From NCBI GenBank assembly GCA_028698995.1, contig JAQVVM010000031.1:1-53393 (forward strand): 53,393 nt of DNA, in the 5' to 3' direction. Source of the DNA: Bacteroidales bacterium. Its GTDB lineage: Bacteria > Bacteroidota > Bacteroidia > Bacteroidales > PXBB01. The position numbers were made by a program, and so were the translations under genes. Position 1 is the first letter of the stretch; each line of letters opens with the position of its first letter. Under the pieces are notes generated by a model. It did not search any database and was not told the origin of the DNA. It saw nothing but the letters and a program-made list of their open reading frames with translations. Below are positions 26,682-35,900 of this stretch, piece after piece.

Positions 26682-28352
26682 TTAATGAGCAGTATAGGTG
26701 CCTTTCAAAATTTCTGAGTAGGCCTCTTGGTTATTTAATATTTCAATCGCTTTGGTAATTTCTGAATCAAATAAAAGAGCCACTTCAATACGTCCAGTCT
26801 GATAATAATATCTTGATACAATTTCACTTTTGAGAAAATATTTAATTTCATCCTTAAAAGTAATGAGGTCTTCTTCTTTATTATGTGCCAAACTGCGATT
26901 TAATTGCTCATATTCGGAGGTAATTTGTTCAAAATATTTTTCTTCAATAGCAGTTTCTTTAAGCAATTCGAGCATTTGTTCCGTGTCTGTTTTATAGTCG
27001 TAATCCTTTCCGTTAATAAAAGCTACAAAGTCATTGTACATCCCATCAGTTATTTCAAAATTACGGGCTTCGGAAATTGTTGGATGTTCAAAGAAAAACT
27101 TGGTGGCATAATCAAATATTAAATGTTTTGTTATAAGACTGGTTCCAATGTTACTGTAACGATATGGCTCCACAAAAACATCAGGTTCAATACCTCCTCC
27201 GTCATATACAGTACGTCCTGCTCTTGTTTTAAATGCAACTTTTAATGAATCCGGAATTTTAATAACACTTCCATCTTCATCTCTGACAGCATAGTTAATT
27301 GCCTGAATACACCTCCCACTTGGAATATAATATTTAGCTACGGTTACTTTTAATTTTGAATTATAACTTAAAGGTACAACGTTCTGTACCAAACCTTTTC
27401 CAAACGATCGTTGTCCAATTATAACACCTCTGTCATAATCTTGAATGGCACCGGCAACAATTTCAGAAGCGGAGGCGCTGCCCCTGTCAATCAATACAAC
27501 CAACGGTATTAATGTATCTACTGCAGGATTTAATGACAAGTGTCTTGTGTTACGTTCAACAATTTTACCTTTTGTGCTGACAATTAGATTTCCTCTTTCA
27601 AAAAAAATGTTAACAATATTAACAGCTTCGTTTAATAGCCCTCCACCATTTCCACGTAAATCGAGAATGATTTTTTTTATACCTTTCTCATCTTTTAATT
27701 TCATGAATGCGTCCTTTGTTTCACGTCCTGCATTTTCAGTAAAGCCACTTAGCTTAATATAACCAATATCATCACCAACAACTCCCGTATAAGGAATGTT
27801 TTCAATTTTAACATCTTCTCTAATAACTTCAAACTCAAGCATATTTTCAATATTCAGGCGCTCAACTTTAATCTTTATGGCAGTTTGTGGTTGGCCTCTT
27901 AACATATTACGCACATCAGATGAACTCATACCTCTGATATTCACACCATTAACTTCAATGATTTTATCACCAGCCAATAAACCAGCTTTTTGTGCTGGAT
28001 ACCCAAAATATGGTTCTGAAATTACAATATATTCTTCCCTGTTTTGAATTAAAGCTCCTATGCCTCCATATTGTCCTGTTGTCATAAATCGGAAATCTTC
28101 AATTTCATCTTCTGAAATATAGTTTGTATAAGGATCTAATGACTCGAGCATTTTATCAATTGCAGTCTTAATAAGCTCTCCCGAGTTAATATCCTCAACA
28201 TAATAAACATGTAACTGTTTAAATAATGTGGCAAATATGTCGAGGCTTTTTGAAATCTCAAAGAAATTATTGATATAAGATGCCGAAAAAATAAGGCTTG
28301 AAGTTAAAAACAATATAACAAATGCCTTTTGAATCTTTTTTAAATATTTCAT
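26682..28352 (-). CDS. S41 family C-terminal processing peptidase (second copy)
   Basis: Periplasmic Ser-Lys protease of 556 residues. An N-terminal signal or anchor (about 9-28) is followed by the helical lead-in with LDPYTNYI. A PDZ domain follows at about 85-175 (GYPAQKAGLLAGDKI), and the catalytic domain contains LRGNGGGLL, SASASE with Ser294 and RSFGKGLVQ with Lys319. The C-terminal helices run from about 395 onward. Compared with the copy at 5272-6912, this one has a more standard, Glu/Lys-rich C-terminal domain. It follows yidD by 101 bases, a neighbourhood often seen in Bacteroidota. Confidence 0.94.
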   Translation of the reverse strand: MKYLKKIQKAFVILFLTSSLIFSASYINNFFEISKSLDIFATLFKQLHVYYVEDINSGELIKTAIDKMLESLDPYTNYISEDEIEDFRFMTTGQYGGIGALIQNREEYIVISEPYFGYPAQKAGLLAGDKIIEVNGVNIRGMSSSDVRNMLRGQPQTAIKIKVERLNIENMLEFEVIREDVKIENIPYTGVVGDDIGYIKLSGFTENAGRETKDAFMKLKDEKGIKKIILDLRGNGGGLLNEAVNIVNIFFERGNLIVSTKGKIVERNTRHLSLNPAVDTLIPLVVLIDRGSASASEIVAGAIQDYDRGVIIGQRSFGKGLVQNVVPLSYNSKLKVTVAKYYIPSGRCIQAINYAVRDEDGSVIKIPDSLKVAFKTRAGRTVYDGGGIEPDVFVEPYRYSNIGTSLITKHLIFDYATKFFFEHPTISEARNFEITDGMYNDFVAFINGKDYDYKTDTEQMLELLKETAIEEKYFEQITSEYEQLNRSLAHNKEEDLITFKDEIKYFLKSEIVSRYYYQTGRIEVALLFDSEITKAIEILNNQEAYSEILKGTYTAH

Positions 28353-28453
28353 GTTTTTGATTTTTACTTTATATCATCATAATCGTTCGGAAAAGAAATT
28401 ATAAGTATTTAATGATGTAATATTCATATTTGATTTAATGATTTAGATTACAG

Positions 28454-28675
28454 TTATGGTACAGGGTCATACCCGCTTTTTCCCCAAGGATGACAAGATA
28501 ATATACGTTTAATAGACAAATAGGATCCTTTAAAAGGACCATACTTTTTAATGGCTTCAATACTATAAACCGAACAGGTAGGTGTAAAACGGCAAGAAGG
28601 TCCTAATAGTGGAGAAATCGCTCCCTGATAAAAGCGTATAAGCAATATCAATATCCAGTTAAGTACACCTTTCAT
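28454..28675 (-). CDS. yidD: Membrane protein insertion efficiency factor YidD
   Basis: Small membrane-associated protein, 73 residues, that helps YidC-dependent insertion. The sequence [22 protein letters not shown], with its conserved cysteines, followed by [10 protein letters not shown] and [15 protein letters not shown], is diagnostic. Its ATG (28673-28675) overlaps the end of rnpA by 17 bases, the usual rnpA-yidD arrangement. yidC is not in the window. Confidence 0.95.
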   Translation of the reverse strand: MKGVLNWILILLIRFYQGAISPLLGPSCRFTPTCSVYSIEAIKKYGPFKGSYLSIKRILSCHPWGKSGYDPVP

Positions 28676-29048
28676 TTTCTTTTTGTAAACGTTGCAAAAT
28701 TAAGATTATTTTACTTTCAATGGTCTTATAGTCGAGTATTTCTTTACTTGTGTAGATAAAGGCTATATGACATTGTTTATTTTTATTATTGAGGGATTGC
28801 AAAAAATGTGTTTTATTTTTTCTGAATGATTCCCTCAAACGTCTTTTCAACAAATTTCTATGTACCGCTTTTTTATGAACTTTACTTGATACAGCTATTA
28901 ATAACTGTAATTCAGAATTTTGCACAAGAGTATCAAAAAAAAGAAAAATAGTTTTGATGCCCCCCTCATTAAAAGTTCCACCCTCCCTGAAAAGTTTATC
29001 TATACATAATTGTTTGCAAAGTCTTTCACTTTTAGGGAATTTTTGCAT
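28659..29048 (-). CDS. rnpA: Ribonuclease P protein component
   Basis: Protein subunit of RNase P, which matures tRNA 5' ends; 129 residues from the ATG at 29046-29048. The start region [20 protein letters not shown] matches the family N-terminus. The RNR-type motif is present as [24 protein letters not shown] at 29072 would add eight residues, but the ATG fits better. The gene follows the HemD-like gene by 30 bases and overlaps yidD. Confidence 0.93.
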   Translation of the reverse strand: MQKFPKSERLCKQLCIDKLFREGGTFNEGGIKTIFLFFDTLVQNSELQLLIAVSSKVHKKAVHRNLLKRRLRESFRKNKTHFLQSLNNKNKQCHIAFIYTSKEILDYKTIESKIILILQRLQKENERCT

Positions 29049-29078
29049 AACTAAAGATGAAAATTTAGACAAGCAAGG

Positions 29079-29945
29079 TTATTTTATCTTTTTGGAAGGT
29101 TTTAATGATTTGCTTGCCTTGGCAGTTTTCATCGGCTTTGGAACAACTTTTTCTTTGACAGGTTCAATTATTTCTTGGGTAACTTCCTTGCATTTTTTTT
29201 TCTTCGAGCTGTTTTCGAGATATGAATCAATAGCCATAGTCATTGAGGGGAGCTCTTTTGTTGGAATAATTATCTGAGGTTTTAAACCATGTAAAAGTGC
29301 TTCTTCCAAAGTGCCAGAACCAAAAACAGCAATCACTTTTTCTCCCTGTACAAAATTAGGTTGATTCTCAAAAAGCGATTTAATACCTGAGGGACTAAAA
29401 AATGCAAATAGATCATACGAGTTAAGATCAATTATGCTGAGATTCTCACTTTCAGTTTTATAGATTATAGCCTTGTCAAAGTTTATTAATTCTTTATTGA
29501 GCAAACATGGGATATCTGCTTTATGATTTTCTGCACATGGAAGTAAGAATCTTTCATCCTTATATTTCTTCATTACATCTATCAACTCACAAATATTATT
29601 CTTACTTGCAAAAACTTTTCTCTTCCTGTAAATAACGTATTTCTGAAGATAAAGGGCGATGGCTTCTGACGAACAAAAATACTTTGTTTCATCAGGCATA
29701 ATAATTCTTAATTCTTCACATAATTTGAAAAAATGGTCCACAGCATTCTTACTGGTCATCATTACAGCGGTATAATCATTCAAATTGATGCGTTGCATTC
29801 TAAAATCCTTTGCTGATACACCTACTATTTTAAAGAATTTGAAAAAATCAATCTTAACATTATGCTTTTTTACTATTTCAGCATAAGGCGATTTCTCTGA
29901 TTCGGGTTGTGGCTGAGATATTAATATACGCTTGATTTTCAACAC
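29079..29945 (-). CDS. Uroporphyrinogen-III synthase-like protein with Lys-rich tail
   Basis: A 288-residue protein whose first ~245 residues fit the two-lobed HemD fold: RILISQPQPESEKSPY at the start, TAVMMTSKNAVDHFF, and ending LFAFFSPSGIKSLFE and VIAVFGSGTLEEAL. HemD closes the linear tetrapyrrole to uroporphyrinogen III. The last ~45 residues form a basic, Pro/Lys-rich extension not needed for the HemD fold. The start is GTG (29945) or the adjacent TTG. It lies 6 bases after the DUF4271 gene and upstream of rnpA-yidD, an arrangement common in this phylum. No other heme gene is near, so activity in heme synthesis is likely but unproven. Confidence 0.8.
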   Translation of the reverse strand: MLKIKRILISQPQPESEKSPYAEIVKKHNVKIDFFKFFKIVGVSAKDFRMQRINLNDYTAVMMTSKNAVDHFFKLCEELRIIMPDETKYFCSSEAIALYLQKYVIYRKRKVFASKNNICELIDVMKKYKDERFLLPCAENHKADIPCLLNKELINFDKAIIYKTESENLSIIDLNSYDLFAFFSPSGIKSLFENQPNFVQGEKVIAVFGSGTLEEALLHGLKPQIIIPTKELPSMTMAIDSYLENSSKKKKCKEVTQEIIEPVKEKVVPKPMKTAKASKSLKPSKKIK

Positions 29946-29951
29946 TTTATA

Positions 29952-30818
29952 TTAGTTTTTTAAGAGTTTATAAATTATTAAAACAGGTAAAATTTCAATG
30001 GTGCAAAGGTACAATAAAAAATGAAATAAATTATTCATACCATTATTATAAACTAAAATAAATAAACGATATAAGTAAAAAATAGATACAACAATCAATA
30101 TAACAATAATAGACATATTATAATATATATATTCTGTATATAAAAAGACTGACGACAAAAAAAGAATTATAATGGCAGTAATTATAAAGAAAACATGTTG
30201 AGAAATTAACCATTCATTGAATAACTTTTTAACTTTAAATACATTTGCCAAAAACAATAAACCAAAGACTTTTATCAAATATAAAATTAAAAGCACTGCA
30301 AAAATTTTTGCAAACATGAACACTTGATTTTGTACTTCTACAAAAGAATACAAATGAAGCTTAAGATATACAGCTATGCTAAGTGATATAAAAGCTATAA
30401 ATAATAACACATAAAAATTAAATTCATTAAGGATATTGCCTTCTCTTGTTAAATAAGGCGTATATCTATAACTAATAAAAGCATTGAAAATAAGTCTTGT
30501 TTGCTTGTAAAAATTTTTCTGAAGCATGGCAAGGATAAAGAAAACGAATATCAATATCAAAGTAATCCAATCATTACTAATTGGAGAAAATGATTTAATC
30601 TCCATTGAATTTACCTTTGAAAGCTTGTTAAATAATTTTCCATTATACAAGGCGGGGGTAGCAATTTTTTGTTGAAAAATTTTCACTTTAACTGCTCCAC
30701 TGTCTTCATACATATACGCCTCATCCTGTTGTGACACAAAAAGTTCTACCATTCCTGTATCTTTAACAGGGAATATAAATGTATTCTTTGAATAATATGT
30801 AGTGTCCTGTGTCAGCAT
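29952..30818 (-). CDS. DUF4271 domain membrane protein
   Basis: Integral membrane protein of 288 residues from the ATG at 30816-30818. An N-terminal stretch of about 85 residues probably lies outside the membrane. The DUF4271-like part begins at SNDWITLILIFVFF and has about six hydrophobic helices, with YRYTPYLTREGNI in an internal loop. The function is unknown. The frame is open to 30899, but a -7 box at 30827-30834 lies within that extension, so the shorter form is chosen. The gene order DUF4271, HemD-like, rnpA, yidD is recurrent in Bacteroidota and supports the assignment. Confidence 0.75.
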   Translation of the reverse strand: MLTQDTTYYSKNTFIFPVKDTGMVELFVSQQDEAYMYEDSGAVKVKIFQQKIATPALYNGKLFNKLSKVNSMEIKSFSPISNDWITLILIFVFFILAMLQKNFYKQTRLIFNAFISYRYTPYLTREGNILNEFNFYVLLFIAFISLSIAVYLKLHLYSFVEVQNQVFMFAKIFAVLLILYLIKVFGLLFLANVFKVKKLFNEWLISQHVFFIITAIIILFLSSVFLYTEYIYYNMSIIVILIVVSIFYLYRLFILVYNNGMNNLFHFLLYLCTIEILPVLIIYKLLKN

Positions 30819-30826
30819 TTTTTTTG

Positions 30827-30834
30827 CAAAAATA
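30827..30834 (-). promoter_or_regulatory. -7 promoter box for the DUF4271-hemD-rnpA-yidD run
   Basis: The minus strand reads TATTTTTG, only 8 bases before the chosen ATG at 30818, which implies an almost leaderless transcript. If the true start is elsewhere, this box is the main clue. Confidence 0.4.
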
Positions 30835-30942
30835 GAAGTTATAATTGTATTATTTTTATTAATTATGTAACATTTTGCAGTATGTTTATGTCTTAGCAAA
30901 TATATTCTTGAATAAAAAAAATCAAGATTATTTATTTTTAAT

Positions 30943-30950
30943 TATTTTTG
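30943..30950 (+). promoter_or_regulatory. -7 promoter box for sppA
   Basis: TATTTTTG matches TAnnTTTG, 52 bases upstream of the sppA ATG. No -33 TTG is seen at 17-23 bases. Confidence 0.45.
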
Positions 30951-31002
30951 ATGAACAATAAAATCAAGTTTCAATAGTAATTTACAATTAAAAAACACCA
31001 TT

Positions 31003-32775
31003 ATGAAACAATTCTTTAAATTTATGTTTGCCTCTATGCTGGGCTTTTTTCTTACTTTAGTTGTTTTCTTCTTTTTGATGATTATCATTGTTGTTTCAAT
31101 ATCATCAGCTTCCATGAAAAAAGAAGAGATTACAGTTGAACCCAACAGTATTCTTCACATAAAACTTGACAAGGAGTTTGGTGATCGCACATCAGCAAAT
31201 CCATTTGATAATTTTGATTTTGCCACTCTTAAGTCTTCAAAAGCTTTAGGGCTGAACGACATTATTAAAAATATCAAAAAAGCTAAAGATGATGAAAACA
31301 TTAAAGGAATATACTTTGAGATAGTTCCTTTACTGTCAGGTATGGCTTCAATTGAAGAGATTCGTAATGCACTTATAGATTTTAAAGAATCCGGAAAGTT
31401 TATTGTTTCATACGGAGAGGTAATTCCTCAAACCTCCTACTATCTAGCTTCAGTTTCTGACAAGATTTATATGATGCCTGAAGGAATTATGTTATACACA
31501 GGTTTAAGCGCACAGTTGATGTTTTTTAAAGGCACTCTCGAAAAACTGGAAGTTGAAGCTCAGGTTATCAGGCATGGTAAATTCAAAAGTGCTATAGAGC
31601 CTTTTGTAAACGACAAAATGAGCGATGAGAACAGAGAACAAACCATGAAATATATTTCTTCAATATGGGATCACATGACAAAAGGAATCAGTGAAAGTAG
31701 AAATCTTACAATTGCCGACTTAAATCTTGTTGCCGATAGTATCTTTATTAGAAAGGCAGCTGATGCTGTTAGTTATGGACTCGTTGACAGCCTTATTTTT
31801 TATGATCAATTAATAGCTGAACTCAAACAACGTATTGATGTTGATGAAGATGATGAAATTTCATTCATAAGTCTTGATAAATATGATAGTGTTGCAGAGA
31901 CTAAGAAAAAAGAAAGAAGTAAAAATAAAATTGCTGTAATTTATGCACAGGGAGATATCAATTCAGGACAAGGTGATGAAAAAGCCATTTACTCTGATGA
32001 CCTCGCAGAAACCATTCGCGAAGCCCGTTCAGACAGCTCAGTTAAAGCAGTTGTTATGCGCATCAACTCACCCGGTGGCAGTGCACTTGCTTCAGAAGTA
32101 ATTTTACGTGAGGCATTTTTAACAAGAGATGTTAAACCCCTTATCGTTTCCTTTGGTGATGTAGCTGCTTCAGGTGGGTATTATATTGCATGTGCTGCCC
32201 ATAAGATAGTATCAGGCCCAACAACCATTACCGGCTCTATCGGGGTTTTCGGACTTATTCCTAATGCCGAAAAATTCTTCAACAACAAACTGGGTATTAC
32301 CTTTGATGTGGCTAAAACAAATTATCAGTCTGACTTTGGTTCAATAACACGACCTATGACAGCTCAGGAAACCATGATTATTCAAAATCAGGTTAATGAT
32401 ATTTACAATACATTTATCACCCATGTAGCCAATGCCCGAAATATGACTAAAGAACAGGTTGATTCCATTGGACAAGGTAGAGTGTGGACAGGTCTGGATG
32501 CATTAGAAATTGGCTTGGTTGATGAAATTGGTGGACTCGATCGCGCTATAGCAATTGCAGCCGAAGCAGCCAATCTTGAAACTTATAAGGTTGTTGAATA
32601 TCCTAAGCAAAAAGACTTCTTAACACTGCTTATGGAAGATCTTAATTCTCAGGTCAGTCAAAGGTTTTTGAAAAAATACCTTGGAGCCAATTATATAATT
32701 TTTGAGCAATTACAAAAACTTGAAAATATGGATAAAATTCAGGCTCGCTTGCCTTATGAACTTGAGATATATTAG
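31003..32775 (+). CDS. sppA: Signal peptide peptidase SppA (67-kDa type)
   Basis: Inner-membrane serine protease that degrades leftover signal peptides, 590 residues. An N-terminal anchor spans about 8-35. The two tandem S49 domains carry the split catalytic dyad of the long form: Lys195 in [10 protein letters not shown] in the first domain and Ser390 in [10 protein letters not shown] in the second. [11 protein letters not shown] and [19 protein letters not shown] are further family motifs. Length and two-domain layout match the E. coli type rather than the short SppA36K. It is divergent from the DUF4271 gene and convergent with the large T9SS protein gene. Confidence 0.94.
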   Translation: MKQFFKFMFASMLGFFLTLVVFFFLMIIIVVSISSASMKKEEITVEPNSILHIKLDKEFGDRTSANPFDNFDFATLKSSKALGLNDIIKNIKKAKDDENIKGIYFEIVPLLSGMASIEEIRNALIDFKESGKFIVSYGEVIPQTSYYLASVSDKIYMMPEGIMLYTGLSAQLMFFKGTLEKLEVEAQVIRHGKFKSAIEPFVNDKMSDENREQTMKYISSIWDHMTKGISESRNLTIADLNLVADSIFIRKAADAVSYGLVDSLIFYDQLIAELKQRIDVDEDDEISFISLDKYDSVAETKKKERSKNKIAVIYAQGDINSGQGDEKAIYSDDLAETIREARSDSSVKAVVMRINSPGGSALASEVILREAFLTRDVKPLIVSFGDVAASGGYYIACAAHKIVSGPTTITGSIGVFGLIPNAEKFFNNKLGITFDVAKTNYQSDFGSITRPMTAQETMIIQNQVNDIYNTFITHVANARNMTKEQVDSIGQGRVWTGLDALEIGLVDEIGGLDRAIAIAAEAANLETYKVVEYPKQKDFLTLLMEDLNSQVSQRFLKKYLGANYIIFEQLQKLENMDKIQARLPYELEIY

Positions 32776-32926
32776 ATTGTTAGGCTGTCGGTTTGTGTAA
32801 AAAGAAGCAGCTGATTTTGTAAGCTCATTTATGTCAACTAATGTTTCAATAAGGATGGCATTGTTTATAACTTTCTGAAACAAAACCATATCTTCCGTAA
32901 AACATTTTGAGGTTTATTATTTATAC

Positions 32927-32955
32927 ACCCCTCAGTCATCGTCCTCTAGAGGGGT
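32927..32955. terminator. Inverted repeat between convergent genes, possible bidirectional terminator
   Basis: ACCCCTC (32927-32933) and GAGGGGT (32949-32955) form a 7-base G+C-rich stem with a 15-base loop. An inner perfect 10-base palindrome CCTCTAGAGG (32943-32952) offers an alternative fold. Neither side has a strong T-tract, so it is not a classical intrinsic terminator. Its place in the 223-base gap between the ends of sppA and the T9SS protein gene suggests a termination or repeat element. Confidence 0.35.
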
Positions 32956-32998
32956 AATAAAAGTGAATGCCCAAAAATTATATCCGGTTTTTCCAAAA

Positions 32999-35900
32999 TT
33001 ATTTCTGGATATTCACTTTTACAGTTTTATTTATTGTGGTTCCATACACATGCAAATAATACAGTCCACCAGAAATGAAACTAAAATCATACGTGTGGAG
33101 CGGCTCATGAGCTGTTTCTTCTTCAAAAATAAGCATACCAAACTGGTTGTAAAGTCTAACTGTAATCTTTTCCTTATTATTACAATTTATCCGCACAAAT
33201 ACTTTCCCGTTTGTTGGATTAGGATAAATACTGATAGGTGTATCCTCACTTTCTGCTATTCCTGTAGCAATTGTAACAGGATATAATGCCGAACTATCTC
33301 CAAGTCCGCAGTTATTTATTCCATAAACCGAAACATTACCTGATACAGCCGCAACCGAAACATCAACAAAGATTGAGTTGGTATTATTACCAGATACAAT
33401 ACCAAAACCCTGAGGCAAAGTCCAGATGTAACCAGTAGCATAGTTTATAATGGGGACAGAATAATTGATACCGGTTTGTCCGAAATAGACTACAGAAGGG
33501 CCTGAAATAGTTCCGGCCGGTTCAGGAAGAGGATTTACGTTAACAATGGCAGTTGCTGTTGTTGTTTGCCCACCCCCGCTAACAGTAACAGTGTAGGATG
33601 TAGTAACAGTGGGGTTTACAACGGGATTTTGAAGGACACTAAAAAATGTTCCAGGGTTAGATGACCACGCATAAGAATACGGCTGGGCACCTCCTGAGCA
33701 ATTTACATTTAATGTCGAGCTGTCTCCTTCACAAATAGTTGCAGGGCTTGATAATGCAGTAGCGATTAATGGGCTGCATGGTACATTTACAGTAGCCTGG
33801 ATACTTGATGTACACCCAAGGCTATCTGTAACAGTAAATGTAAAAACAGTTGTATCCTGCAAATTGACAGTGCTGGTAGAAACACTGTTTGGTGAAGTTA
33901 ACAATACCGCAGGAGTCCATTGAATTGTAATCGGGGAAGATCCGCCTGTTACAGCACCGTAAAAAGTAACTGATGTATAGCAAGTTATTGTTGTATCCTG
34001 AGAAGGTGTTATAGAAACATTTGGAATTGGATTAACAGTAACAAAAATTGAAGACGAAGCGCCCTGCCCGCATGCATTTGACGCATTTACAGACACCATA
34101 CCTGAAGTCGAATTAGAATTAAAAAGGACAAAGACAGAATTTGTTCCAAACCCTGACTGTATAGTTGCACCCATAGGCAAAATCCATAAATAATCAGTAG
34201 CACCAGATATAGGCGGTACGGAGAATATAACCTGCTGACCTTGACATACTTGAGTAGGGCCAATAATAGTTGTTGCATCATCGGGTAAATGATGTACAGT
34301 TACGGCTATTGAAGAAGGCATGCCATAACCACAGGCATTTGACCCAAAAACACTAATTGATCCCGATGTTGCATTGGGAGTAAAATGAACCATGATAGAA
34401 TTTGTATTATAACCCGATTGAATAATTACCCCCGGTGGTAATTCCCATTGATAGCCAGTTGCATTCGTAATTGGCGGGACAGAATATTGTGCCTGCTGTC
34501 CAATACACTCCTGCACAGGTCCAATAATAGTTGCTGCAGAATCAGGCAGAGGATTAACAGTAACTGTTACACTGCATGATACCATATCACTTGTAATATT
34601 ATCAGAAGCCCAAACCGTATAAGATATAGTCTGTGAAGGATAAACTATCGGGTCTTTCAGAGTTGAGAAAGAAACTGAATTGCCACTCTCATACCATTCG
34701 TATGAGTAATACCCGGAGCCCCCTTGAGGAAGAACATCTAATTGTACGGGGTTGTTTTCACATATAATGCTTGGTATTGCAGATGCTGTGGCAGTTAATA
34801 CGCCTCCAATAACTATAACTTGCATGTTTGATGTATGCATGCATCCTGTAACATTATCCGTTACTAAAAGCGAAAATGTAATTGAGTTAATTAGATTTGT
34901 GGTATTGGTAACCAATGAGTTGGGATTAGTTAATAGGGTATCCGGTATCCATGTATAGGTGTAATTACCTGAACCTCCACCGGCACTCCCTTGTAAGACA
35001 GTTGTTGCCCCGTGAATAATAAATTGATCAGTTCCGGCATCTGCATAGGGTAACTGATTAACTGCTACATAATGAGGGACAGATATTGGCCCATTGCCAC
35101 ATAAATTGGATGCATATACTGTAATATTTCCTGAAATTGCATTTTGAGAAAAATTCACAAGTATTGTATGTGTTCCGGCACCTGAAAGTATGGTAGCTCC
35201 CTGAGGTAAAGTCCAGTGGTATGTGTTGGCATTGGCCATGGTGCCAACCGTAAACATGACAGCCTGTGTGTTAATGCATACGTTAGACGGACCATTTATT
35301 GCTGATGGCGCCAAAGGAGCTGCTGATGATTGTGTATCTGCATAAAAAGAATTAATAACCGAATGTGCCGTATCGCAAATACCATTTTTAACTATGGCTC
35401 TGATATACCAAGTACCCACAGTATCTGGTAAAAATGCAATAGATATTTGATCTGAATTAGGTATATCAAACCAATTATTAGTATTACCATAGCTCCATTG
35501 CCATTTTTGAATGGTGCCTGAATATCCACTTAAAGTCATTAGAACTGTGCTTCCAAAACATATAGTATCATGAGAAAGCGAAATGGCCCCTCCTACACTG
35601 GGATTGCTAATTAACACCTGCTTAAAAACGGTATCCTTACATCCGCCTCCGTTATCGGTTATCAGGCGTACATTATGAATACCTCCGGTAAGAAACTTGT
35701 ATTTAAATTGTAAAGGCGCACCCGTTCCAATTATTCCTGTGTGTGTTACATCATCAACGCCGTCTCCTGTCATATCCCACTTATATATGGTGTTGGTGTC
35801 TCCTCCTGTTGACAAATTAACAAAGCTTGTCGAGTCCTGACCTAAACAAACAGTATCTGCCACAAAATTTGCCAATGCCAACACATCACAGGAAATAAAA

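Noticed and set aside
30906..30927. TCTTGA/TCAAGA inverted repeat in the sppA-DUF4271 gap
   Set aside because: Only 6-base arms around an A-run in AT-rich DNA; likely chance, although a weak operator cannot be excluded.
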